A DNA stretch of 53,029 nucleotides, taken from positions 1 to 53,029 of the forward strand of contig JADKFV010000001.1 of the NCBI GenBank assembly GCA_016717325.1, given 5' to 3'. The stretch's first letter is position 1. Each line of letters opens with the position of its first letter. The translations under genes and the position numbers were made by a program. Shown here piece by piece: positions 16,406 through 24,963 of the stretch. This DNA comes from Bacteroidota bacterium. Lineage in GTDB: Bacteria; Bacteroidota; Bacteroidia; AKYH767-A; OLB10. Below the pieces are notes generated by a model. It saw only the letters and a list, made by a program, of their open reading frames with translations. It did no database searches and had not been told where the DNA came from.

Positions 16406-17149
16406 TTATAAAACTTTAAATGCCACATGGTAATAATTTAATCTGGCAGCAATCATTTCCAATTTTATAGGAAAGCTTTCGGTAAAAATTTTGAAAGCAT
16501 AATATTCATGATTGGGAACATTGAATTCATCGAACATTATAATGTCATCCTTTTTTAAAAATGGTGCCAAAGTTGAAAGCACAAAAATGGTAGCACTGAA
16601 TAAATCTGCATCTAAATTAATAATCAATTTTTGCTGCAATCTCGATTTGTTCTCTTCTATAAATTTGTACAAAGTATCCTGAAATAAACCTTTAATAAAA
16701 AGTAACCGTTCATCCTTTATATCAGGCATGTCGGCTTTCATAGCGCCTTTGGCATATGGTCCCCAAGACTCTGGCAAGCCTTCAAACGTATCGAAACCTC
16801 CAAAAAAAGACGACTCATTATTATTTACATCAATCCACCACCGCATTGAGTCGCCTTTGTACACGCCAAATTCAAGGTAAGTCACTGCATTATTTTGTAA
16901 GTCGTGTTTATCTACCAAATACTTATAATATTCATTCCTCACACCACGCACACGTGTAGGCACAAGAAAGTCGTTCATCACATTGCGATTATTATTTTGT
17001 GAAATCCATTTGGTGAGCGATAAATAGTTTGCAAAAAACTGTGAAGGGTTTTTCAAAAATCCCAACCACACCCCGGGGCGCAAATACAATCCTAACCCTT
17101 TGATAACGAAAAAACCATTCATCACCCTATCGATAAAAGCCATAACCAA
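16406..17149 (-). CDS. TylF-like SAM-dependent O-methyltransferase
   Basis: A 247-residue protein. After an N-terminal region come the SAM-binding motif VTYLEFGVYKGDSMRWW and GGFDTFEGLPESWGPYAKGA, both typical of TylF/macrocin O-methyltransferase-like proteins. The metal-binding region is LIINLDADLFSATIFVLSTL followed by DDIIMFDEFNVPNHEY. Such proteins methylate hydroxyl groups on sugars or small molecules with a divalent metal. The target is unknown; the neighbouring genes suggest surface glycans. Confidence 0.85.
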   Translation of the reverse strand: MVMAFIDRVMNGFFVIKGLGLYLRPGVWLGFLKNPSQFFANYLSLTKWISQNNNRNVMNDFLVPTRVRGVRNEYYKYLVDKHDLQNNAVTYLEFGVYKGDSMRWWIDVNNNESSFFGGFDTFEGLPESWGPYAKGAMKADMPDIKDERLLFIKGLFQDTLYKFIEENKSRLQQKLIINLDADLFSATIFVLSTLAPFLKKDDIIMFDEFNVPNHEYYAFKIFTESFPIKLEMIAARLNYYHVAFKVL

Positions 17150-17242
17150 TATATTTTATGCCGTGAAGATGTAAATAGTTTTTTAAATTCTACGCAACTC
17201 CTAAAGCCGCAAAGCCTTCTTCGTTCGGATAATGTTATAACT

Positions 17243-17567
17243 AACCAACTTCTTGCGGTATCAGCCTCGCAACTATATACTCTCATGCAAAACCCTCAAG
17301 GTTTTGGAAACCGTGCGGGTTTAAAATCATCAACTATGGCGGTATTAATCATTCGCCTTAATTCAACCACAAAATAATTTTGATTAAATGAGATATTAAC
17401 CGTGCGTTGCAACCAACTTTTTGCGGCATCATCCTCGCAACTATCAGTACTTATGCCAAACCCTCAAGGTTTTAAAAACCTTGCGGGTTTAAAATCATCA
17501 CCTATGGCGGTATTAATCATTCGCCTTAATTCAACCACAAAATAATTTTGATTAAATGAGATATTAA
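17243..17567. repeat. Tandem duplication of a 168-base intergenic unit
   Basis: Two copies at 17243-17399 and 17411-17567, with a period of 168. Each contains the palindromic CCCTCAAGGTTTT...AAACC(G/T)TGCGGG and the constant tail AATAATTTTGATTAAATGAG. The palindrome is a common Bacteroidota interspersed motif. No gene lies in 17150-17613. Confidence 0.9.
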
Positions 17568-17613
17568 TTCACATTTGCCGAAATGATAAAAAGCTTTTTA
17601 CAGTAATCACTTT

Positions 17614-20010
17614 ATGTACATCGACAAAAAATCGGATAAGTATTCTATAAAACATTATCCACAAACAATAACTTCTTACAAGCGTGCCGGCAATTTTATT
17701 TATTTCTTTTCGGCCGATACACAAATGGAAATAAAAGTGGTGAGCGATACCATCATGCGGTTTCGTTATGCGCTTGATGAAGGGTTCGATCGCGATTTTT
17801 CTTATGCCCTGGCACCTGACCTTAAAGAAACGCTCACACATCTCGAAATTAATGATACCGGCCTGACCTACGAAATTTATACCGGCAAAATTATTTGCCA
17901 GGTAAACAAAGAAAATTTCAAAATAAATATTTACGATGCCCATCGTAATATTATACTCGAAGACGAAACCGGTTTTCACTGGCAACACTATATTTGGAAG
18001 GGCGGCAAAATTGTTTTTTGCAGCAAAAAAATTCAGGAAGGCGAAAGTTTTTATGGCCTGGGCGATAAGCCTACCGAATTTAATATTCGCAATAAGCGTT
18101 TCGAAAATTATGGGGCCGATACATACGGATATAAAAAAGATACCGACCCGCTTTACAAAAATATTCCTTTCTATATGGGCTCGCATCACAACGGTGGTTA
18201 CGGTATTTTTTTCGACAATACTTTTCGTACCCTGTTCGACTTTGGTGCCGAAACCAGCGATGTAGCAAGCTTTTGGGCGCGTGGTGGCGAAATGAATTAT
18301 TACTTTATCTATGGCCCGCAATTGTTAAATGTAGTAGAGCAATATGCATACTTAACCGGCAAGCCCGAGTTGCCGCCACTTTGGGCATTGGGTTATCATC
18401 AGTGCCGGTGGAGCTATTTTCCCGAAAGTAAAGTACTTAGCATAGCACATGAATTTCGTAAACGCAATATTCCCTGCGATGCGTTGTACCTCGATATCGA
18501 TTACATGGAAGGCTTTCGTTGTTTTACTTTTAGCAAGGAACATTTTCCCAATCATACCAAGATGATAAAAACCCTTGCCGACAATGGATTTAAAACCGTG
18601 GTAATAATTGACCCCGGTATAAAAGTAGACAAAGAATACAACGTATACAGTGATGGTATAAAGAACGATGTGTATTGCAAACGCTCCGATGGGTCGCTTA
18701 TGCAAGGCGATGTATGGCCCGGCCAATGTGTGTTTCCCGACTATACCAATCCCAAAGCACGCGAGTGGTGGAGCAAACAATTTGATGTACTTGTTGATGC
18801 CGGTGTGCGCGGTGTGTGGAACGATATGAACGAACCTGCCGTTTTCGAAATGAATACTTTTCCCGAAGATGTGCGCCACGATTTTGATGGCGACCCATGT
18901 AGTCACCGCAAAGCACACAACATATACGGGCATCTTATGGCCAAGGCCACCTTCGATGGAATACGCAAATTACTCATGCCCAATCGACCATTTGTAATTA
19001 CCCGCTCGTGCTACAGCGGTGTGCAAAAATACAGCAGCGTGTGGACAGGCGATAACACTGCCACATGGGAACACCTATGGATAGCCAACATGCAATGCCA
19101 GCGACTTTCCATTTCGGGAATTTCATTTGCCGGCAGCGATATTGGTGGCTTTGTGGGCGAACCCGATGGCGAGCTCTATACTCGTTGGTTGCAGATGGCC
19201 GTGTTTCATCCCTTTTGCCGCACACATAGTGCCAGTAACGAAAATAATTTCGATCAGGAACCGTGGAGTTTTGGTCACAAGTACGAATTCATAAATAAAA
19301 GATACATCACCCTCCGCTACCGGTTGTTGCCGTATTTGTATTCTACCTTTTGGCAAAATAGCAACGAGGGTACGCCCATGCTTCGCCCGCTTGCTTTTAT
19401 GGACGAGCACAATAAAGATACAGCACACTTTAGTCATCAGTTTTTTCTTGGCGATCATCTTATGGTGTGTCCTGTGGCCGAACAAGGTGCCACTACTCAG
19501 CCCGTGTATTTACCACATGGCAATTGGTATAACTACTGGACCGATGAAATGCATCACGGCCACCGAACAATAATTGCCCACGCCCCTATCGACATTATAC
19601 CTGTAATGGTGCGGGCAGGTGCGGTAATACCCAAGCACCCACCTATGCAATATGTAGGCGAGAAAAAAATTGACGAAATCCTCTTGCACGTATATGCCGG
19701 CACAGCACTTACACGCAGCGTATGGTATACCGATGCCGGTGATGGCTATGGCTACATGCTTGGCCAATATCGCATTTCAACTTTCGATGTATCGGGCGAC
19801 AAAAAATCGCTCACCATTACACAACAAATTGATGGACTTTACCACGCACCACACCACCGATTTAAAGTTGTGTTACATGGCACAGGTGAAACCGCAAAAG
19901 AATATATTGTTGATGGAAAAAGCCATAGGCCTGCAGCACGAAACTTTGCAGCCGGCACACTTAAATTTTCGTGCCCGTTATCGTTTAATAGTATCGAAAT
20001 AATTTTCTAA
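17614..20010 (+). CDS. GH31 alpha-glucosidase
   Basis: A 798-residue glycoside hydrolase of family 31, which releases glucose from alpha-glucans such as maltooligosaccharides. The N-terminal beta-sandwich (residues 1-230) includes FYGLGDKPTEFNIRNKRFEN. The catalytic barrel has ALYLDIDYMEGFRCFTF, the nucleophile Asp404 in VWNDMNEPAVF and the probable acid/base Asp480 in WTGDNTATWEHL. The substrate loop GSDIGGFVGEPDGELYTRWL follows, and a C-terminal DUF5110-like sandwich ends the protein. There is no signal peptide, so it acts in the cytosol. With glgB nearby it probably takes part in glycogen or maltodextrin turnover. Confidence 0.95.
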   Translation: MYIDKKSDKYSIKHYPQTITSYKRAGNFIYFFSADTQMEIKVVSDTIMRFRYALDEGFDRDFSYALAPDLKETLTHLEINDTGLTYEIYTGKIICQVNKENFKINIYDAHRNIILEDETGFHWQHYIWKGGKIVFCSKKIQEGESFYGLGDKPTEFNIRNKRFENYGADTYGYKKDTDPLYKNIPFYMGSHHNGGYGIFFDNTFRTLFDFGAETSDVASFWARGGEMNYYFIYGPQLLNVVEQYAYLTGKPELPPLWALGYHQCRWSYFPESKVLSIAHEFRKRNIPCDALYLDIDYMEGFRCFTFSKEHFPNHTKMIKTLADNGFKTVVIIDPGIKVDKEYNVYSDGIKNDVYCKRSDGSLMQGDVWPGQCVFPDYTNPKAREWWSKQFDVLVDAGVRGVWNDMNEPAVFEMNTFPEDVRHDFDGDPCSHRKAHNIYGHLMAKATFDGIRKLLMPNRPFVITRSCYSGVQKYSSVWTGDNTATWEHLWIANMQCQRLSISGISFAGSDIGGFVGEPDGELYTRWLQMAVFHPFCRTHSASNENNFDQEPWSFGHKYEFINKRYITLRYRLLPYLYSTFWQNSNEGTPMLRPLAFMDEHNKDTAHFSHQFFLGDHLMVCPVAEQGATTQPVYLPHGNWYNYWTDEMHHGHRTIIAHAPIDIIPVMVRAGAVIPKHPPMQYVGEKKIDEILLHVYAGTALTRSVWYTDAGDGYGYMLGQYRISTFDVSGDKKSLTITQQIDGLYHAPHHRFKVVLHGTGETAKEYIVDGKSHRPAARNFAAGTLKFSCPLSFNSIEIIF

Positions 20011-20028
20011 TTTTATTATAAACGTGTT

Positions 20029-20060
20029 GCTCCAATTATTAATATTTATTGGAGCGGTTC
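20029..20060 (+). terminator. Terminator-like stem after GH31 gene
   Basis: GCTCCAAT (20029-20036) pairs with ATTGGAGC (20048-20055) around an 11-base AT loop. A long T-run is lacking, so termination is likely but not certain. Confidence 0.5.
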
Positions 20061-20079
20061 ATTTCTTCTTTCTTCAAAC

Positions 20080-20165
20080 GGTACGTCCCGCTATCCGCTG
20101 CAAGTCCTCGCACTTCGCACAAGCCCTGCCGCTGCGGGCTTTCCGCTACTATCGGGGCTATGGTT
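20080..20165. repeat. GC-rich dispersed intergenic repeat
   Basis: The wording CGTCCCGCTATCCGC...CCGCTACTATCGGGGCTA is one I recognise as a recurrent interspersed motif in Bacteroidota genomes. It contains a hairpin AAGCCC/GGGCTT. It stands out against its AT-rich surroundings and codes for nothing visible. Only one copy lies in this window. Confidence 0.5.
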
Positions 20166-20201
20166 GTTGGGGTTGTGCTTTGGTTGTTTGTTTTTAAAAA
20201 A

Positions 20202-20429
20202 TTATGCTGCCTTTAATCTGATAATTTCCACTTCCGTTTCATTTTTAATGGCAGCATTTCCGGCATCAAGTACCTTTTGTGTGGTTGATTCATCTGGGTA
20301 ATACGCGCTACAAATAGGGCATACTAATGCCGGAACATCTTGAATTATTACCGTGCAATTGTTTCTATCGAACGACACAGTTGCTTGTCCTGTTTCAGGA
20401 ACACCATGCTTACAATCTAAACATTTCAT
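20202..20429 (-). CDS. YgiT/MqsA-type zinc-finger antitoxin
   Basis: A 75-residue protein with two CxxC pairs (MKCLDCKHG and VCPICSAYY) that bind zinc in the N-terminal domain of MqsA-type antitoxins. It ends with a short helix rich in Glu, Ile and Lys (NETEVEIIRLKAA). I start it at ATG 20429, one base after the stop of the DUF4258 remnant. DUF4258-YgiT is a known toxin-antitoxin arrangement, but the toxin here is truncated, so the antitoxin is an orphan. Confidence 0.8.
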   Translation of the reverse strand: MKCLDCKHGVPETGQATVSFDRNNCTVIIQDVPALVCPICSAYYPDESTTQKVLDAGNAAIKNETEVEIIRLKAA

Positions 20430-20430
20430 A

Positions 20431-20632
20431 TTACTTAATTTTTCTTTTTTTAAAATCTGATTCAAAACGAGTGGAATCAGGAATGAAAACTGTTACTACT
20501 ATTCTCTGATATTCGATGGCATTATGTGTTGCAATAACATGAATAGTTTTTTGTTCAACAATTTAAAACATTAAGCTAGAAGGGTATGGATAATCATTTT
20601 CATATTCTTCTAATTCTATAGTTGCCTCTTAT
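20431..20632 (-). pseudogene. DUF4258 toxin remnant
   Basis: The minus strand keeps the C-terminal half of a DUF4258 protein: ELEEYENDYPYPSSLMF, an in-frame TAA, then IVEQKTIHVIATHN and a tail ending FESDFKKRKIK and TAA. DUF4258 proteins normally carry the D-x-P-Y-P-S and H-V-V/I-A motifs in this order. The first half is missing, cut off at the end of the HigA gene (20635). The stop codon at the SLMF position shows that the gene is dead. Confidence 0.75.
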
Positions 20633-20634
20633 TT

Positions 20635-20958
20635 TTACTGGAATATAAATTTCTTTTTAGTAAGCTCAACATTAAAATTCACTTTTGCGCCTAATGCTTC
20701 AAACACTTTTATGATTGTTTCAAATCGTGCATTCTTGACACTATTTTCAATTTTTGAAATTTGTGCTTTCTGAACACCAACAAGTTCACCAAGTTGTTCT
20801 TGTGTCAAATTTCGTTCTAGTCTAACTTGTTTAATCGTTTGCCCCAATAAGTCAATTCTCAACTCATTTTCAAATGCCTCCCGTTTTACTGTGCCACGTT
20901 TGCCAACATGTTTATCTATCATTGTATCAATAGAAACGGTTTTAAATTTATCTGCCAT
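20635..20958 (-). CDS. higA: XRE-family antitoxin HigA (second system)
   Basis: A 107-residue antitoxin. The N-terminal part (MIDKHVGKRGTVKREAFENE) matches the toxin-binding segment of the antitoxin at 4294-4596. A helix-turn-helix follows (RNLTQEQLGELVGVQKAQIS, then KIENSVKNARFETI). It is the partner of the HigB-like toxin 1 base upstream on the same strand. Confidence 0.88.
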   Translation of the reverse strand: MADKFKTVSIDTMIDKHVGKRGTVKREAFENELRIDLLGQTIKQVRLERNLTQEQLGELVGVQKAQISKIENSVKNARFETIIKVFEALGAKVNFNVELTKKKFIFQ

Positions 20959-20959
20959 T

Positions 20960-21306
20960 TTATTTTCTTTTGTGTTTGTTATTTAAATATCCTTTTCTGA
21001 TTTCCTCTGCCATTGTTATTTCCCTAATTGGTGTTTTAGGTGTTTTCTTAATTAATCCGTGAGTGGCAATAACTAATGTTTCTTGTTCATCTGTTTTGTC
21101 CCAAAATGAAAAAAGTCTATAAGCCTTAGAATTAAACAGCGTTCTAAATTCCCAAATATTATCATTCAGTTTTTTGAATAGTTCGCTATCATTTACAAAT
21201 TGTGATTTTTTCATATTGTAATATATTTTTTCTCTTGATTTCTCATCCAGCTGTTCTAAAAACTCAATAGCATCCGGCAAAATTTTATTTCAAAATTTGG
21301 CTTCAT
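20960..21306 (-). CDS. higB: HigB-family toxin (second system), start frameshifted
   Basis: The body reads LPDAIEFLEQLDEKSREKIY, then LFKKLNDNIWEFRTLFNSKA and YRLFSFWD, ending with LIKKTPKTPIREI. This is a standard RelE/HigB mRNA endonuclease. From ATG 21306 the codons give MKPNFEIK and then shift. One extra A in the AAAA run would join it smoothly to ILPDAIEF. The open frame as written begins only at TTG 21280. I give the longer extent and regard the missing base as an error or a real inactivation. Its antitoxin follows directly. Confidence 0.8.
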
Positions 21307-21316
21307 CCATTTTTTT

Positions 21317-21347
21317 CAAAAATAAATATTTCCTCTTTGGGAAACAA
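21317..21347 (-). promoter_or_regulatory. Promoter of the second HigBA pair
   Basis: On the minus strand TTG (21347-21345) and TATTTTTG (21324-21317) fit the -33/-7 boxes with a 20-base spacer. The corrected HigB ATG lies 11 bases further on. 21350-21597 shows no other feature. Confidence 0.55.
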
Positions 21348-21597
21348 TTATTTTTTAAAATATTTTCTTTTGTCAAAGCTATTCTTGGCTAATATGGCTG
21401 TAATTCAAATATCCATATATGTTTGAATGGGCAAATTAATCCAAAGAAGGAAGTAAATAATAAGTGCAAGGAGTACTTAAATTTCAGCCTTTGAATCCGG
21501 AGTGTATATTTTTAAACTAAGCAACAAAGTTCAAGATTATTTTGCAAAAATCATAAAACAGTAGTGAAAGAAAAGTTTGTATAATTATACAAACAAA

Positions 21598-23523
21598 CTA
21601 TTGTTTCAAAAACAAAGCACTAAGCGGAGGCAAAGTAATTTTTATAACATTCAATTTTTTATCTGCTGCCTTTGTTGATGTTTTGTAACTTTTTGTTTTG
21701 CAAAAATCGGTTCCGCCATATTGTGTATCATCGGTGTTTAAAATTACTTTCCATGAACCTTTTGCCGGCATACTCAACACATAATTTTCGCATGCCACAG
21801 GAGTTAAGTTTAGCACTACTACAATTTTTTGCGTATCGCTTTTTCGAGCGTATACAAGTACCGTATTTATATCATCGTTGGCTACCATCCACTCAAAACC
21901 CGATGCATCAAACTGTAGTGCATACAATGCCTCCTCTGTGGTATATAGCTTATTCAATGCTTGTATCAAGTTGCTCATACCCTTATGTGGCGAATGTTGC
22001 AGCAGTTCCCAATGCAACGATTCTTTATAATTCCACTCTGTTGTTTGTGCAAATTCTCCTCCCATGAATAAAAGTTTTGTACCCGGGTGGCTATACATGT
22101 AAGCATACATTGTACGCAAGTTGGCAAATTTTTGTTGCTCATCGCCAGGCATTTTATAAATAAGACTTGCCTTACCATGCACCATTTCATCGTGACTCAA
22201 TGGCAGCATAAAATTTTCGCTAAATGCATACACCATGCTAAAGGTAAGTTGACTTAAATGATGCTTTCTGTACAAAGGATCGCGCTTAAAAAACGAAAGG
22301 GTGTCATTCATCCAACCCATCATCCATTTCATACCAAAGCCAAGCCCACCGCTATATGTAGGCCACGTTACACCTTGCCATGTTGTCGATTCTTCGGCAA
22401 TTGTTTGCACTCCTTCAAAACGTTTATAGATAACTTCGTTCAATTCTTTAATAAACGAAACTGCTTCAAGATTTTCGTTGCCGCCAAAAACGTTTGGAGT
22501 CCACTCGCCTTCGTTGCGGCTAAAATCTCGATGCAACATTGATGCAACAGCATCTACCCGTATTCCATCAATATGAAACTTATCGAACCAAAACACAGCA
22601 TTGCTCAACAAAAACGAACGCACCTCATGTAAACCATAATTAAAAATGTAACTCTTCCAGTCGGGTTGATAGCCACGTTGTGGATCGGGATGTTCGTATA
22701 GGTGAGTGCCATTAAATTCGTACAAACCATGTGCATCGCCAGGAAAATGTGATGGCACCCAATCCAATATTACACCAATATCCGCTTTATGAAATGCTTC
22801 TATCAGGTGCATAAGTTCTTGCGCACTTCCAAAGCGTGGGCTTGCACAATAGTATCCTGTAATTTGATATCCCCAACTCCCAAAATATGGGTAGTGCATT
22901 ACAGGCATAAATTCAACATGGGTAAATCCCATTTGTTTTACATAAGAAACAAGCTCAATTGCTAACTCGGAATAAGTCATTGGCTGGGTATCGTCATTTT
23001 TTCTGCGCCAACTTTCCAAGTGCACTTCGTATACAGATATTGGTGCCTGCAAACTATTTTTTTGTTCGCGGTGCTTCATCCATTTTGCATCGCTCCATTT
23101 ATATTTCAAATCGCGTGTTACACTCGATGTGTGTGGCGGGTGTTCGGCAGCAAAAGCAAAAGGGTCGGCTTTTTCTATTTCTATTCCCTGGGGTGTGGTA
23201 AGAACAAATTTATACATTTCGCCTTCTATAACTCCGGTAACAAAACCTTCCCAAATATTTGAATGATCGGTTCTTTTAATAAGCTTGTGCGAATTTTTAT
23301 CCCAACCATTAAAGCTTCCCATTACACTCACTTGCATGACCGAAGGTGCCCACACAGCAAAATACATCCCTGTAAGGCCATCATTTTTTACCACATGTGC
23401 TCCAAATAACCGATACAATTCGCAATGCTTTCCGGCATGGAATAATTCAATATCGTCATTAGTAAATAATGTAAATTCACTTACCAAACTTTCTGATGCA
23501 AAAACATGGAGATTTTTTTTCAT
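21598..23523 (-). CDS. glgB: 1,4-alpha-glucan branching enzyme GlgB
   Basis: A 641-residue GH13 enzyme that introduces alpha-1,6 branches into glycogen. The N-terminal CBM48-like sandwich has GMYFAVWAPSVMQVSVMGSF. The catalytic barrel has VILDWVPSHFPGDAHGL, the nucleophile region HIDGIRVDAVASML, the acid/base region QTIAEESTTW and the third acid in LPLSHDEMVHGK. Length and start fit the family. Upstream GH31 and this gene are in opposite orientation, facing a toxin-antitoxin islet inserted between them. Confidence 0.97.
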   Translation of the reverse strand: MKKNLHVFASESLVSEFTLFTNDDIELFHAGKHCELYRLFGAHVVKNDGLTGMYFAVWAPSVMQVSVMGSFNGWDKNSHKLIKRTDHSNIWEGFVTGVIEGEMYKFVLTTPQGIEIEKADPFAFAAEHPPHTSSVTRDLKYKWSDAKWMKHREQKNSLQAPISVYEVHLESWRRKNDDTQPMTYSELAIELVSYVKQMGFTHVEFMPVMHYPYFGSWGYQITGYYCASPRFGSAQELMHLIEAFHKADIGVILDWVPSHFPGDAHGLYEFNGTHLYEHPDPQRGYQPDWKSYIFNYGLHEVRSFLLSNAVFWFDKFHIDGIRVDAVASMLHRDFSRNEGEWTPNVFGGNENLEAVSFIKELNEVIYKRFEGVQTIAEESTTWQGVTWPTYSGGLGFGMKWMMGWMNDTLSFFKRDPLYRKHHLSQLTFSMVYAFSENFMLPLSHDEMVHGKASLIYKMPGDEQQKFANLRTMYAYMYSHPGTKLLFMGGEFAQTTEWNYKESLHWELLQHSPHKGMSNLIQALNKLYTTEEALYALQFDASGFEWMVANDDINTVLVYARKSDTQKIVVVLNLTPVACENYVLSMPAKGSWKVILNTDDTQYGGTDFCKTKSYKTSTKAADKKLNVIKITLPPLSALFLKQ

Positions 23524-23694
23524 AATGCGAAAGGTAATTATTTTGGTTACATAATTACAACAAATATTTGAATGAGAAGATTTACCTAATTTAGTGAGGA
23601 GAAGTTGAAAAGTTTCAAACTCGCAATTTGATGCGCGCTTTTGCGAAATTCTTTTGAAAAATTATTGAAAGCAGGTAACCTTTAAATCTAAAAA

Positions 23695-24768
23695 CTAGTG
23701 TTTAAACACTTTGATATTATATGTTTTCGATTTGTGAAAATATTTAATAATGAAAGGTGTAAGACTTAAAAAGATTGACAATCCAAGAATGATAAATAAC
23801 AATATCATACTACTGATATTGCGCAACGATAAAGCAAGAATTATAAATCCAATGTTTACAGCATACAGAATATAACAAATTTCTCTATGGCTGCAACCCA
23901 TATCCTGTAATATGTGATGCATGTGATTACGATCGGGACTGAAAGGTGATTTTTTGTGTAGTATTCGAACGGCAAATATTCGCATGGTATCGAACAGCGG
24001 AATAATTAAAATAGCAATTGCCATAGCGGGACTTGAACGGAATGGGAATGAAAATGGCAAGGCATTGAAACTTAATTCGATAAATTGTATTGCAAGAATT
24101 GAAAGTATGAGGCCAATAATTAAGGAGCCGGTATCGCCCATAAAAATACGTGCAGGCGAAAAATTGTAAGTTAAGAATGCTAGCAATGCCGAGAAAACCG
24201 AGAATGAAAGTATGCAAAGCGGTATTTCGTTGTAATTGTAGAACCACAATCCAAAAGTAAAAGATGCAATAGAACCTAATCCACCGGCCAGGCCATCAAC
24301 ACCATCAACAAGGTTGTATGCATTTACTATTAGAATTATTAATAATAAAGAAAACGGTGCACTCACATAATAAGGAATATCATAAATGCCCATTACTCCG
24401 CACATGCTGGTAATACGTATATCGCCAAAAAGAACAATTATTAAAGCGGCTATTAGTTGGCCAATAAATTTTTTGCTGGCAGGCATTTCAATAATGTCAT
24501 CTTTTATCCCAATAAAAAACATTACAATCATTGAAGCCAAAATGTATTGTACAGGCTCGAACTTAAATACGGCAGTCCAAAACGCGAAGGAAAATGCTAC
24601 ACCGGCAAAAATGGCTAACCCTCCCAAGCGGGGAATGGATGCTTTGTGCAATTTGCGTCCTCCCGGAGTGTCGTATAAACCTTTTATATCAGCAATTTTT
24701 ATTACAGCCGGAATGGCCAAAAAAGTAATAATAAAAGCAGTTATAGAAGCGAAAATAATATTAATCAT
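23695..24768 (-). CDS. WecA/TagO-type undecaprenyl-phosphate sugar-1-P transferase
   Basis: A 357-residue inner-membrane protein with about eleven membrane segments, of the MraY/WecA family. It transfers a sugar 1-phosphate to undecaprenyl phosphate to start polysaccharide or O-antigen synthesis. Signatures are the early GLYDTPGGRKLHKASIPRLG, the catalytic pair in FFIGIKDDIIEMPASKKF, NAYNLVDGVDGLAGGLG, FMGDTGSLIIG and the cytosolic HMHHIL histidine loop. These fit the WecA branch rather than MraY, and no peptidoglycan genes are near. Confidence 0.92.
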   Translation of the reverse strand: MINIIFASITAFIITFLAIPAVIKIADIKGLYDTPGGRKLHKASIPRLGGLAIFAGVAFSFAFWTAVFKFEPVQYILASMIVMFFIGIKDDIIEMPASKKFIGQLIAALIIVLFGDIRITSMCGVMGIYDIPYYVSAPFSLLLIILIVNAYNLVDGVDGLAGGLGSIASFTFGLWFYNYNEIPLCILSFSVFSALLAFLTYNFSPARIFMGDTGSLIIGLILSILAIQFIELSFNALPFSFPFRSSPAMAIAILIIPLFDTMRIFAVRILHKKSPFSPDRNHMHHILQDMGCSHREICYILYAVNIGFIILALSLRNISSMILLFIILGLSIFLSLTPFIIKYFHKSKTYNIKVFKH

Positions 24769-24963
24769 CGATAGTTAAATTTAAGAGGTGCTGCTACTAT
24801 AACTTTCCGTAGCAAAGTTAAGCGCAAATTTTAATAGGTCAACGGCTTCAAATGTATGGTAAAAAACATCATCGCATTTCGTCTTTTTGTTTTTCACCCA
24901 ATTATAGCCAAACATCAGGCGCACCACCCTTAATGTTACTCACTTATTCTCACAAAATTACTC

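Noticed and set aside
18352..18933. 193-codon open frame antisense to the GH31 gene
   Set aside because: Shadow of the glucosidase frame; no family features and no initiation signals.
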